Positions 10,003 to 19,501 of a stretch of 64,000 nucleotides of DNA are shown in pieces. The number at the start of each line of letters is the position of its first letter. Positions within the stretch are counted from its first letter, which is position 1. The stretch comes from Shinella zoogloeoides (lineage in GTDB: Bacteria > Pseudomonadota > Alphaproteobacteria > Rhizobiales > Rhizobiaceae). The position numbers and the translations under genes are program-made. The stretch covers positions 3,407,501 through 3,471,500 of the forward strand of contig NZ_CP093528.1 of the NCBI RefSeq assembly GCF_022682305.1, written 5' to 3'. The notes beneath the pieces are model-generated. The model searched no databases. It was not told where the DNA came from and saw nothing but the letters and a program-made list of their open reading frames with translations.

Positions 10003-11724
10003 TTACTTCTGCCAGCTCTTGACGAGTTCGTCGTAGTTGACGGTCTGCGGCTTTTCCTTCTCGTTCTCGATCTTGAGCTGCGGAGCGAGGTTACCCTTCG
10101 CGACCGCATCCTTGTTCCAGAACTCGATGTCGTGCTCCTCGGCAAGCTTCGGGCCGATATCGCCCTGAACGCCGGCGCGTTCCAGGCGCTCCAGCACCTT
10201 CTCCTGCTCGGCGCACAGCGAGTCCATGGCTTCCTGCGACGTCTTGGCGCCGGAAGAGGCATCGCCGATCGCCTGCCACCAGAGCTGGGCCAGCTTCGGA
10301 TAGTCCGGGATGTTCGTGCCGGTCGGCGACCACTGCAGGCGGGCCGGCGAACGGTAGAACTCGATCAGGCCGCCAAGCTTCGGCGCACGGTCCGTGAAGG
10401 ACTTGTGGTCGAGCGTGGACTGACGGATGAAGGTGAGGCCGACATGGCTCTTCTTCACATCGACGGTCTTGGAGGTCACGAACTGCGCATAGAGCCAGGC
10501 GGCCTTGGCGCGGTCGTCCGGGGTGGACTTCATGAGCGTCCAGGAACCGGCGTCCTGATAGCCGAGCTTCATGCCGTCCTTCCAGTAGACGCCATGCGGC
10601 GAGGGAGCGAAGCGCCACTTCGGCGTGCCATCCTCATTGACGACCGGCAGGCCGGGCTTCACGAAGTCGGCGGTGAACGCCGTGTAGGTGAAGATCTGCT
10701 GCGCGATCTCGCCCTGCGCGGGAACCGGACCGGCTTCCGAGAAGGTCATGCCGCCGGCGGCTGCCGGTGCGTAGGCCTTCATCCAGTCGAGGTACTTCTG
10801 GATCGAGTAGACGGCAGCCGGGCCGTTGGTGTCACCACCGCGGGCGACGCACGAGCCGACCGGACGAGACTTCTCATCGACCTTGATGCCCCATTCGTCG
10901 ACCGGCAGGCCGTTCGGGATGCCGCGGTCGCCGTTGCCGGCCATCGAGAGCCAGGCGTCGGTGAAGCGCCAGCCGAGCGACGGGTCCTTCTTGCCGTAGT
11001 CCATGTGACCATAGACCTTCTTGCCGTCGATCTCGCGGCCGGTGAAGAACTCGGCGATATCCTCGTAAGCGGACCAGTTGACCGGAACGCCGAGGTCGTA
11101 GCCATACTTCGCCTTGAAGTCGGCCTTGTTCTTCTCGTCGTTGAACCAGTCGTAGCGGAACCAGTAGAGGTTCGCGAACTGCTGGTCGGGAAGCTGGTAG
11201 AGCTTGCCGTCCGGCGCGGTCGTGAAGGACTTGCCGATGAAGTCGTCGATGTCGAGGTTCGGGTTGGTGACGTCCTTGCCTTCATTGGCCATGAAGTCGC
11301 TCAGCGGACGGGCCTGGTTGTAGCGCCAGTGGGTGCCGATCAGGTCCGAGTCGTTGATGTAGCCGTCATAGATGTTCTCGCCCGACTGCATCTGCGTCTG
11401 GAGCTTTTCGACGACGTCGCCTTCGCCGATCAGGTCGTGCGTGATCTTGATGCCGGTGATCGCGGTGAAGGCCGGCGCAAGGACCTTCGATTCGTATTCA
11501 TGCGTGGTGATCGTTTCCGATACGACCTTGATCTCCATGCCGGCGAACGGCTTGGCCGCATCGACGAACCACTGCATTTCCTTTTCCTGGCTGGCGCGGT
11601 CCAGCGAGGACAGGTCGCCGATCTCCGTATCCAGGAATTTCTTGGCGGCATCCATGTCCGCGAATGCGGAACCGGTGAACGCCAGCAGCATGACTGCCGT
11701 CGTCGTCAGAAGTTGCTTTCGCAT
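10003..11724 (-). CDS. glpV: glycerol ABC transporter, solute-binding protein GlpV
   Basis: This is a large (573-residue) periplasmic binding protein. Residues 1-22 form a signal peptide ending AFA-DM. The mature part is a family 1 extracellular binding fold rich in Trp, Tyr and Asp. Size, sequence character and place behind the STPQU genes match GlpV of the Rhizobium leguminosarum glycerol transporter (established family knowledge). I start at ATG 11724, preceded by AAGGGAGG; the open frame extends about 125 codons upstream into non-coding sequence. A hairpin in the 77-nt gap to glpU could set this gene's expression apart from the membrane components. Confidence 0.88.
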   Translation of the reverse strand: MRKQLLTTTAVMLLAFTGSAFADMDAAKKFLDTEIGDLSSLDRASQEKEMQWFVDAAKPFAGMEIKVVSETITTHEYESKVLAPAFTAITGIKITHDLIGEGDVVEKLQTQMQSGENIYDGYINDSDLIGTHWRYNQARPLSDFMANEGKDVTNPNLDIDDFIGKSFTTAPDGKLYQLPDQQFANLYWFRYDWFNDEKNKADFKAKYGYDLGVPVNWSAYEDIAEFFTGREIDGKKVYGHMDYGKKDPSLGWRFTDAWLSMAGNGDRGIPNGLPVDEWGIKVDEKSRPVGSCVARGGDTNGPAAVYSIQKYLDWMKAYAPAAAGGMTFSEAGPVPAQGEIAQQIFTYTAFTADFVKPGLPVVNEDGTPKWRFAPSPHGVYWKDGMKLGYQDAGSWTLMKSTPDDRAKAAWLYAQFVTSKTVDVKKSHVGLTFIRQSTLDHKSFTDRAPKLGGLIEFYRSPARLQWSPTGTNIPDYPKLAQLWWQAIGDASSGAKTSQEAMDSLCAEQEKVLERLERAGVQGDIGPKLAEEHDIEFWNKDAVAKGNLAPQLKIENEKEKPQTVNYDELVKSWQK

Positions 11725-11761
11725 TTTAGTCCTCCCTTGGGGTTTGCGATTGCAAGTGCGA

Positions 11762-11787
11762 AGGCCCCTATTGTCTCCCCGGGGCCT
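11762..11787 (-). other. intercistronic hairpin between glpU and glpV
   Basis: Arms AGGCCCC / GGGGCCT enclose a 12-nt loop in the gap before the binding-protein gene. There is no U-run on the minus strand, so mRNA stabilisation or partial attenuation is more likely than full termination. Abundant binding proteins are often uncoupled from their permeases in this way. Confidence 0.45.
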
Positions 11788-11801
11788 CCATTTCCTTTGC
11801 C

Positions 11802-12220
11802 TTACACGAAGCGGAAGACGCCGATGGCGTAGACCACGGATAAGGCAAGAGCCCACCACAGGTTGGGGCCGACAAGCCCCAGCCATGCGAGATGAATGAA
11901 CGCCGAGCCGAGCAGCGACACGAAGAGCCGGTCGCCGCGGGTCGTCTCGAAGCGCAGGATGCCGACGCGCGGGGAACCGCCCGGCCGGGCATATTCCCAG
12001 ACCGCCATCAGCGCGATCAGAAGGAAGATCGTCAGGAAGAACATGGCCGTCGGGAACGACCAGGCCATCCAGCCGCCCGGAATGAGCGAGGCGAACCAAT
12101 CGCGCGCGCCATCCTTAACGGGAAGCGCCATGACGAGCAGCCCGGCGACGACGGCATAGATGACGAGCACGGCGGCGAGCGCGACCGGCCAGCGGTTGTT
12201 GCGGTTGGCGACGGTAGCCA

Positions 12221-12221
<1 letters not shown>
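11802..12221 (-). CDS. glpU: DUF2160 small membrane protein GlpU
   Basis: This 139-residue protein has about four hydrophobic segments (near 13-33, 53-73, 98-118 and 120-138) and matches DUF2160, a family found inside rhizobial glycerol ABC transporter operons. Its biochemical role is unknown; it may be an accessory transporter subunit. The start codon overlaps the glpQ stop by one base (TGATG), which indicates translational coupling. Confidence 0.85.
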
Positions 12222-13093
<872 letters not shown>

Positions 13094-13104
13094 GGTCTCC
13101 TCCC

Positions 13105-13971
13105 TCACGCCTGTTCGTCGCTGCTGGTCATGACCGTGTAGAATATCCACGACAGCAGCAGGATGATCAGGAAGTAGATGATGGACATGGCCGCGGCCGG
13201 GCCAAGGTCGAACTGGCCGATCGCCATCTTGACGAGGTCGATCGAAAGGAACGTGGTCGAGTTGCCCGGGCCACCACCGGTGACGACGAAGGGTTCGGTA
13301 TAGATCATGAAGCTGTCCATGAAACGCAGCAGGAAGGCGATGAGCAGGACGCGCTTCATCTTCGGCAGCTGGATGTAGCGGAACACGGCCCAGCGCGAGG
13401 CGCCGTCGATCTTGGCGGCCTGGTAATAGGCCTCCGGGATCGAGACGAGGCCGGCATAGCACAGGAGCACAACGAGGCTCGTCCAGTGCCAGACGTCCAT
13501 GACGATCAGCGTCACCCAGGCGTCGAAGACATTGTTGACATAGTTGTAATTGATACCGAGCGCATCGAGCGTGCGGCCGAGCAGGCCGATGTCGACGCGG
13601 CCGAAGACCTGCCAGATCGTGCCGACGACGTTCCACGGAATGAGCAAGGGCAGCGCCATCAGCACGAGGCAGACCGGCACGCCGAGGCCCTTTTTCGGCA
13701 TGTTGAGCGCGATCAGGATGCCGAGCGGAATCTGGATCGCGAGGATGATGCCCGAGAAGAGCAGGTTGCGCCCGAGCGCCTGCCAGAAGCGGTCGGATTC
13801 AAGGACGTCCGAGAACCAGCCGACGCCGTTCCAGAAGAACTGGTTGTTGCCGAACGTGTCCTGCACCGAATAGTTCACCACGGTCATCAGCGGGATCACC
13901 GCCGAGAAGGCGACGAGCAGCAGGACGGGCAGGACCATGAACCAGGCCTTGTTGTTCCAGGTCTTGTTCAT
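13105..13971 (-). CDS. glpP: glycerol ABC transporter permease GlpP
   Basis: This is a 288-residue MalF/UgpA-type permease with about six membrane helices. The EAA-like loop reads VSIPEAYYQAAKIDGASRW. It forms the membrane channel with GlpQ. It starts 2 nt after the glpT stop and ends 11 nt before glpQ, so the transporter genes are tightly packed. Confidence 0.92.
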   Translation of the reverse strand: MNKTWNNKAWFMVLPVLLLVAFSAVIPLMTVVNYSVQDTFGNNQFFWNGVGWFSDVLESDRFWQALGRNLLFSGIILAIQIPLGILIALNMPKKGLGVPVCLVLMALPLLIPWNVVGTIWQVFGRVDIGLLGRTLDALGINYNYVNNVFDAWVTLIVMDVWHWTSLVVLLCYAGLVSIPEAYYQAAKIDGASRWAVFRYIQLPKMKRVLLIAFLLRFMDSFMIYTEPFVVTGGGPGNSTTFLSIDLVKMAIGQFDLGPAAAMSIIYFLIILLLSWIFYTVMTSSDEQA

Positions 13972-13973
13972 CG

Positions 13974-15044
13974 TCAGCCCTCCCTGCCGACACGCCAGCT
14001 ATCGGCGTAGATGTTGATGGCGGCGGCATCGAAGGTCACGCGCGGATCGGCGGGAATCTCGCCGTCCTCGGGCACGACGATGGCAATCGGCTTGCCGGCG
14101 AATTCCGCGCGCACGATCTTCTGGCGGCCGATATCCTCGATCTTGCTGATCGAGACCGGCATGCCATCGCGCGACAGCGAGATGAATTCCGGGCGGATAC
14201 CGAGTTCCGTCTTCGCGCCGGCGGCGATTTCCGGTCTGTAACCGAGGTCGAGCGTTTCTTCCCCAACCTTGATGCTGCTGCCATCTATCGATGCCGGCAG
14301 CACGTTCATGCCCGGCGAGCCGATGAAGTAGCCGACGAAGGTGTGGCGCGGCTTCTCGAAAAGCTCGGCCGGCGTGCCGATCTGCACGATCTGGCCGTCA
14401 TACATGACGACGACCTTGTCGGCGAAGGTCAGGGCCTCGGTCTGGTCGTGCGTGACATAGACCATGGTGAAGCCGAACTGGCGGTGCAGCTTCTTGAGCT
14501 GCGAGCGCAGCACCCATTTCATGTGCGGGTCGATGACGGTCAGCGGCTCGTCGAAGAGGATGGCGTTGACGTCATTGCGCACGAGGCCGCGGCCGAGCGA
14601 GATCTTCTGCTTCTGGTCGGCGGTCAAGCCCCGCGCCGTCTTCTTCGCCCAGCCGGCAAGGTCGATCATTTCCAGGATCTCTCGCACGCGGCGGTCGACT
14701 TCCGGCTCGGCCACGCCGCGATTGCGCAGCGGGAAGGCGAGATTGTCGTAGACCGTCATCGTGTCGTAGATGACCGGGAACTGGAAGACCTGCGCGATGT
14801 TGCGCTCCTGCGTCGACAGGTAGGTGACGTCCTTCCCGTCGAACAGGATGCGGCCTTCGGACGGCTGCAGCAGGCCCGAGATGATGTTGAGCAGCGTGGT
14901 CTTGCCGCAGCCCGAGGGGCCGAGCAGCGCATAGGCGCCGCCGTCGTTCCACTCGTGATGGACTTCCTTCAGCGCATAATCGGCTTCCGACTTCGGCTTC
15001 TCGCCGTAGGCGTGGCGGATATGATCGAGATTGATGCGTGCCAT
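13974..15044 (-). CDS. glpT: glycerol ABC transporter ATPase GlpT (degenerate signature motif)
   Basis: This 356-residue ATPase has a MalK-like nucleotide-binding domain (to about 235) and a C-terminal regulatory/OB-type domain. Visible motifs are Walker A GPSGCGKT (42-49), Q-loop Q88, Walker B LFDEP (163-167) and H-loop VTHDQ with H199. Where other family members have LSGGQ, this protein has LTADQ (140-144, bases near 14610-14630). The composite ATP site that uses this signature should therefore be impaired. Its partner GlpS has the complementary defect. Two unequal ATPase genes in one operon imply a heterodimer. Confidence 0.93.
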   Translation of the reverse strand: MARINLDHIRHAYGEKPKSEADYALKEVHHEWNDGGAYALLGPSGCGKTTLLNIISGLLQPSEGRILFDGKDVTYLSTQERNIAQVFQFPVIYDTMTVYDNLAFPLRNRGVAEPEVDRRVREILEMIDLAGWAKKTARGLTADQKQKISLGRGLVRNDVNAILFDEPLTVIDPHMKWVLRSQLKKLHRQFGFTMVYVTHDQTEALTFADKVVVMYDGQIVQIGTPAELFEKPRHTFVGYFIGSPGMNVLPASIDGSSIKVGEETLDLGYRPEIAAGAKTELGIRPEFISLSRDGMPVSISKIEDIGRQKIVRAEFAGKPIAIVVPEDGEIPADPRVTFDAAAINIYADSWRVGREG

Positions 15045-15054
15045 GGTCCCCTCC

Positions 15055-16137
15055 TCAGGCCGCCGCGGCCGCGGGTTCCGCGATCGCCTTGCCGTCCGTG
15101 CCGAAGGCCATCAGGTGGCGCGTGTCGACATGGACGGTGATGACCGCGTCCGGCTCGATGTCGTGGATACCGGGCGAGAGCATGACCCAGCGGCTGCCCT
15201 CGAATTCGATATGGATGAAGCTTTCCGAGCCCGCGATCTCCGAGATCGCGGTGCGCGCCTGAAGACTGGCCGAGGCCGGCGTCTGGCTCGTCAGCGACAG
15301 ATGATGCGGATGGAAGGCGATGGTGCACGGGCCGTCCGGCACGCCGGCAAGATGCGCCGGCACCGGCAGCACCGGCTTGCCGCCGATCTCGAACTGCCCG
15401 CCTCTCCGCACGACCTCGACCGTGTTCAACGGCGGATCGGCGAAGGTGCGCGCGGTCAGAAGATCGATCGGGCGGCGATAGACGTCGATGGTGCGGCCGA
15501 ACTGCGTGATGCGGCCCTGCGAGAGCGCTGCCGTGTTGCCACCGAGCAGCAGGGCCTCGGACGGCTCGGTCGTCGCATAGACGAAGATCGCGCCGGAGGC
15601 GGCGAAGATCTTCGGCAGTTCGAGGCGCAACTCCTCGCGCAGCTTGTAGTCGAGATTGGCGAGCGGTTCGTCGAGCAGCACGAGGCTGGCATTCTTGACG
15701 ATGGCGCGGGCGAGCGCCGTGCGCTGCTGCTGGCCGCCGGAAAGATTGAGCGGCGTGCGGTCGAGATAGGGCGTCAGCTTCAGGAGATCGGCCGCCTTGC
15801 GCACTTCGCGGTCGATGGTCGCGCTGTCCGCGCCCTTGATGCGCATCGGCGAGGCGATATTCTCGTAGACCGTCAGGGCCGGATAGTTGATGAACTGCTG
15901 ATAGACCATGGCAACGCCGCGATCCTGTACGCGCACGCCCGTCACGTCCTTGCCGTCGAACCAGACGGAACCGGATGTCGGCTTGTCGAGGCCCGCCATC
16001 AGCCGCATCAGCGAGGTCTTGCCCGAAAGCGTCGGGCCGAGCAGCACGTTGAGCGAGCCGCGCTCAAGCACGAGACTGGTCGGGTGGATATGCGTTTCCG
16101 CCCCCGCCACCTTCTCGATGTTTCTAAGTTCAAGCAT
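15055..16137 (-). CDS. glpS: glycerol ABC transporter ATPase GlpS (missing H-loop histidine)
   Basis: This 360-residue ATPase has a canonical signature LSGGQ (132-136), Walker A GPTLSGKT (34-41), Q-loop Q80/81 and Walker B LLDEP (154-158). The H-loop reads YATTEPSEA: the switch histidine expected at residue 190 is Thr, and the usual THDQ is TTEP. A C-terminal regulatory domain follows from about 235. It lies 10 nt upstream of glpT and 42 nt after glpD. Confidence 0.93.
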   Translation of the reverse strand: MLELRNIEKVAGAETHIHPTSLVLERGSLNVLLGPTLSGKTSLMRLMAGLDKPTSGSVWFDGKDVTGVRVQDRGVAMVYQQFINYPALTVYENIASPMRIKGADSATIDREVRKAADLLKLTPYLDRTPLNLSGGQQQRTALARAIVKNASLVLLDEPLANLDYKLREELRLELPKIFAASGAIFVYATTEPSEALLLGGNTAALSQGRITQFGRTIDVYRRPIDLLTARTFADPPLNTVEVVRRGGQFEIGGKPVLPVPAHLAGVPDGPCTIAFHPHHLSLTSQTPASASLQARTAISEIAGSESFIHIEFEGSRWVMLSPGIHDIEPDAVITVHVDTRHLMAFGTDGKAIAEPAAAAA

Positions 16138-16179
16138 TCCTATCTCCGTCGTTCCTCCCAGCCACCGGATCAGGGTGTG

Positions 16180-17697
16180 CTAGTGGGGCGCCGCCCTTGC
16201 GGCCGCCATGTAGTCTTCCAGCGCGGCCGCTTCCGCGCCCGTCAGGTGCAATCCTCGTTTGGTCCGCCGCCACAGCACGTCTTCGGCGTGCCGGGCCCAT
16301 TCTTCCTTCATCAGCCAGCGCACTTCGCGCTCGTAGAGATCGCTGCCGAAATGCCGGCCGAGATCGTCGGACGACGTCGCGCCCTCCAGCATGGCCGTCG
16401 CCCGCGTGCCGTAGAGCCGCACGAGCCGGCGCGCATGGGCAGGCACAAGGAAGGCAAAGCGCGCGGAAAGCGCCTTCACCTCCGCATCGAACCCGTCCAC
16501 CTTGAAGTCGCCGCCCGGCAGGCGGGAATTCGCGGTCCAGCGGTCGCCCTTCGCGCCGATGGATTCGCCGATCTTCTCCAGCGCCGATTCCGCCAGACGC
16601 CGGTAGGTGGTGAGCTTGCCGCCGAAAATGTTGAGCAGCGGGGCCTGGCCGTCGCCGCCCTCGACCTTCAGCACGTAATCGCGCGTCGCTTCCTGCGCCT
16701 TGCTGGCGCCGTCATCGAAGAGCGGACGCACGCCGGAATAGGTCCAGACGATATCGTCCCGCTTCACCGGCTCGGCGAAATATTCGCTGGCCGAGGCGCA
16801 GAGATAATCGATCTCCGCCTCGCTGATACGCACGTCGCGGGGATCGCCCTGATAGTCCCGGTCGGTCGTGCCGATCAGCGTGAACTCTTCCTGGTAAGGA
16901 ATGGCGAACATGATACGCCCGTCCGGGTTCTGGAAGAAGTAGGCGCGCGGATCGGAAAATTTCCTCTTCACGACGATATGGCTGCCCTGCACGAGGCGGA
17001 CATTGTGCACGTCGTTGCGGCCGAAGGCGGCGGAAAGGACCTTGTCCACCCAGGGGCCGGCGGCGTTGACCAGCATACGGGCGCGCACCGTCTCGCGCGC
17101 GCCGGTCTCGACGTTCTCCGTCTCGACGTTCCAGTGGCCGTTCTCGCGGCGCGCGGCGACAACCTTGGTGGCGGTGCGGATATCCGCACCGCGGTCGGCC
17201 GCATCGCGGGCGTTGAGCACGACGAGGCGGGCATCGTCCACCCAGCCGTCGGAATATTCGAAAGCCTTGCGGAAGAGCTTCTTCAGCGGCCCGCCGGCCG
17301 GGTCCTTCGCAAGATCGAGCGTCGCGGTCGCCGGCAGCAGCTTGCGGCCGCCGATATAGTCGTAAAGAAAGAGACCGAGGCGGATGAGCCAGGCCGGGCG
17401 CAGGCCGCCCTTCTGGAACGGCAGCACGAAGCGCATCGGCCAGATGACATGCGGCGCCATGGCCCAGAGCACTTCGCGCTCCATCAGCGCCTCGCGCACG
17501 AGGCGGAATTCGTAATGCTCCAGATAGCGCAGGCCGCCATGGATGAGCTTGGTGGAGGCGGAGGACGTACCGGACGCGAAATCCTTCATCTCGGCCAGCA
17601 TCACGGAATAGCCGCGACCGGCGGCGTCGCGCGCGATGCCGCAGCCGTTGATGCCGCCACCGATGACGAAGATATCGCGGGTCCCGTTGCCGTCCAA
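16180..17697 (-). CDS. glpD: glycerol-3-phosphate dehydrogenase (FAD)
   Basis: GlpD oxidises sn-glycerol 3-phosphate to dihydroxyacetone phosphate at the inner membrane and feeds electrons to quinone. The N-terminal FAD-binding motif is VIGGGINGCGIARD, followed by the conserved GTSSASTKLIHGGLRYLEHYEFRLVREAL region and a C-terminal DAO domain. There is no ATG in frame at the start. The best start is TTG at 17697, giving DGNGTRDIFVIGGG with GGGAGGGG 3 nt upstream (505 residues). A second TTG at 17724 would add nine residues but lacks a good ribosome site. It is first in the operon behind a GlpR-type operator region; no glycerol kinase gene is in the window. Confidence 0.95.
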   Translation of the reverse strand: MDGNGTRDIFVIGGGINGCGIARDAAGRGYSVMLAEMKDFASGTSSASTKLIHGGLRYLEHYEFRLVREALMEREVLWAMAPHVIWPMRFVLPFQKGGLRPAWLIRLGLFLYDYIGGRKLLPATATLDLAKDPAGGPLKKLFRKAFEYSDGWVDDARLVVLNARDAADRGADIRTATKVVAARRENGHWNVETENVETGARETVRARMLVNAAGPWVDKVLSAAFGRNDVHNVRLVQGSHIVVKRKFSDPRAYFFQNPDGRIMFAIPYQEEFTLIGTTDRDYQGDPRDVRISEAEIDYLCASASEYFAEPVKRDDIVWTYSGVRPLFDDGASKAQEATRDYVLKVEGGDGQAPLLNIFGGKLTTYRRLAESALEKIGESIGAKGDRWTANSRLPGGDFKVDGFDAEVKALSARFAFLVPAHARRLVRLYGTRATAMLEGATSSDDLGRHFGSDLYEREVRWLMKEEWARHAEDVLWRRTKRGLHLTGAEAAALEDYMAAARAAPH

Positions 17698-17731
17698 TTT
17701 CCCCTCCCATTTCGCATTGCACAATTTCGTG

Positions 17732-17790
17732 CCTTTGCGAAAGCAGACGGAGTTAAAACGAAAACATTTCGAATGTCAAACGAATGCAAG
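17732..17790 (-). promoter_or_regulatory. glpD promoter region with DeoR/GlpR-type half-sites
   Basis: Three or four copies of a CGAAA-type half-site occur between glpR and glpD: CGAAAGC (17738-17744), AAAACGAAAAC (17755-17765), TTTCGAA just after it, and AAACGAA (17778-17784). DeoR-family regulators commonly bind TTTCGTTT-like repeats. The same element is found in front of glpR itself. Confidence 0.55.
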
Positions 17791-17817
17791 AAGAAATAGC
17801 ATCTCCCTGTATCAGCC

Positions 17818-18582
17818 CTATGACGCCGTCTCCACGAGGCGCACGTCATGTTCCTGGCAAATGGCGCGAATGCCCTCGAAAGGACAGCTATCCGTGATGA
17901 AGGTATGGACCTGCGAAAGGTGGCCGATCCTGACCGGCGCGGTCCTTTCGAATTTCGTCGAATCCGAAACCAGGATGACGTGCCGCGCATTGGCGATGAT
18001 CGCCTGCGCCACCTTCACCTCGCGATAATCGAAGTCGAGCAGCGCGCCGTCCTCGTCGATGGCCGAAACGCCGATCACGGCGTAGTCCACCTTGAATTGC
18101 CGGATGAAATCGACCGCCGCTTCCCCGACGATGCCGCCATCCGCACCGCGCACCACGCCGCCGGCAATCACCACCTCGATGGAGGGATAGATGCGCAAGC
18201 GATTGGCGACATTGATGTTATTGGTGATGACCATAAGCTCCCTATGGTCAAGCAGCGCCTCACCGACGGCCTCGGTCGTTGTGCCGATATTGATGAAAAG
18301 CGAGGAATTGTCGGGGATCATGGCCGCCGCCGCGCGGCCGATCGCCTGCTTTTCCGGCGCGGCGATGGAGCGGCGCGCCTCGTATTTCACATTCTCGTTG
18401 CCGCTCGGGAACAGCGCTCCGCCATGGATGCGCGTCAACACCTTGTTGTCGCAGAGATCGTTGAGGTCCTTGCGGATGGTCTGCGGCGTCACGGAGAAGC
18501 GCGCGGCGAGGTCCTCCACGAGCACGCGGCCCTCGGCTTTTGCGAGATCCACGATCTCCGCCTGTCGGCCCGTCAGAAACAT
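17818..18582 (-). CDS. glpR: DeoR/GlpR family transcriptional repressor
   Basis: This 254-residue regulator has an N-terminal helix-turn-helix in DLAARFSVTPQTIRKDLNDL, then a DeoR effector-binding domain with FINIGTTTEAVGEAL and the GG-rich VVIAGGVVRGADGGIVG segment. DeoR-type sensors usually bind phosphorylated sugars; glycerol 3-phosphate is expected here. The ATG at 18582 has GGAGGAG upstream. It lies directly in front of glpD in the same direction and is probably autoregulated through the 37-bp inverted repeat upstream. Confidence 0.92.
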   Translation of the reverse strand: MFLTGRQAEIVDLAKAEGRVLVEDLAARFSVTPQTIRKDLNDLCDNKVLTRIHGGALFPSGNENVKYEARRSIAAPEKQAIGRAAAAMIPDNSSLFINIGTTTEAVGEALLDHRELMVITNNINVANRLRIYPSIEVVIAGGVVRGADGGIVGEAAVDFIRQFKVDYAVIGVSAIDEDGALLDFDYREVKVAQAIIANARHVILVSDSTKFERTAPVRIGHLSQVHTFITDSCPFEGIRAICQEHDVRLVETAS

Positions 18583-18595
18583 GTACTCCTCCTCT

Positions 18596-18632
18596 GCTTT
18601 CGTTTTCTTTCATCATATGCAAAAACGAAAGC
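18596..18632. promoter_or_regulatory. 37-bp inverted repeat, probable GlpR operator
   Basis: Perfect 11-bp arms GCTTTCGTTTT (18596-18606) and AAAACGAAAGC (18622-18632) are separated by 15 nt. The repeat lies 14 nt upstream of the glpR start codon, between glpR and the divergent SDR gene. It contains the same CGAAA core as the glpD promoter and so may control both directions. Confidence 0.65.
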
Positions 18633-18717
18633 ACATCAATTCATCCATCCTGCCTTCTTGGAGAGTGCCCCGCTTTTTGTGATACTGGGCCACGGCAGGA
18701 CACCGGGAGGACAAACC

Positions 18718-19488
18718 ATGTTTCATCCAGCCTTGTTCAAGGGCGCCAATGTCGTTGTGACCGGCGCGGGGCGCGGCATCGGGCTGGAGATCGCCCGGCA
18801 GTTCCTCGATTGCGGCGCGCATGTGCTGCTGCACGGCGGCCGGTCGGCGGCTGGCCCGCTGCCCGATTTCCTCGAAAATGCCGTCGCGGATGCCCGCGCG
18901 CATGTCGTCTACTCGGACTTCCTCGAGGAAGGCGGCATCGGCGCGCTGCTGCAGCGGGTGGACAGCCTCTTCCCGCATGTCGATGTGCTGATCAACAATG
19001 CCGGCACCATGATCGGCCGCTTCCCGGCGGCCGACCTCACCGACGAGGAATACGAGACCATCGTGCGCCTCAACCAGACCTCGGTCGTCGAGGTGACGCG
19101 CGGACTGTTGCGCGCGCTGCGCCGTGCACCGCATGCCGCCATCGTCAACACCGTCTCGATCTCGGCGCTGACCGGCGGCAGCCCCGGCTCGGCGATCTAT
19201 TCGGCCACCAAGGCCTTCGTCTCCACCTATTCCAAGGGCCTCGCCCGCGAACTCGCGCCGGACGGCATCCGCGTCAACTGCGTCTCGCCGGGTACCATCA
19301 CCACCGATTTCCATTCGCGCTACTCGACCGCCGAGAAGCTGGAGGCGACGCGCAAGACCATTCCGCTGCAGCGCCTCGGCACCGCGGAGGACTGCGCTCC
19401 CGCCTACCTCTTCCTCGCCTCCCACGTTCTCTCCGGCTACATCACCGGCCAGGTGCTGGAGGTGAACGGCGGCCAGCTCATCTGCTGA
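18718..19488 (+). CDS. SDR family NAD(P)-dependent oxidoreductase
   Basis: This 256-residue classical short-chain dehydrogenase has the cofactor-binding TGAGRGIG motif (about 14-21), the NNAG motif (about 90), a catalytic Ser in the VSISALTG strand and the YSATK active-site pair (about 160-164). It ends with a GQVLEVNGGQ C-terminus. The substrate cannot be told from sequence. The start at ATG 18718 has GGGAGG 7 nt upstream. It is divergent from glpR and could share the operator, but a role in glycerol metabolism is only a guess. Confidence 0.9.
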   Translation: MFHPALFKGANVVVTGAGRGIGLEIARQFLDCGAHVLLHGGRSAAGPLPDFLENAVADARAHVVYSDFLEEGGIGALLQRVDSLFPHVDVLINNAGTMIGRFPAADLTDEEYETIVRLNQTSVVEVTRGLLRALRRAPHAAIVNTVSISALTGGSPGSAIYSATKAFVSTYSKGLARELAPDGIRVNCVSPGTITTDFHSRYSTAEKLEATRKTIPLQRLGTAEDCAPAYLFLASHVLSGYITGQVLEVNGGQLIC

Positions 19489-19501
19489 CCGCCCATCCGC
19501 T

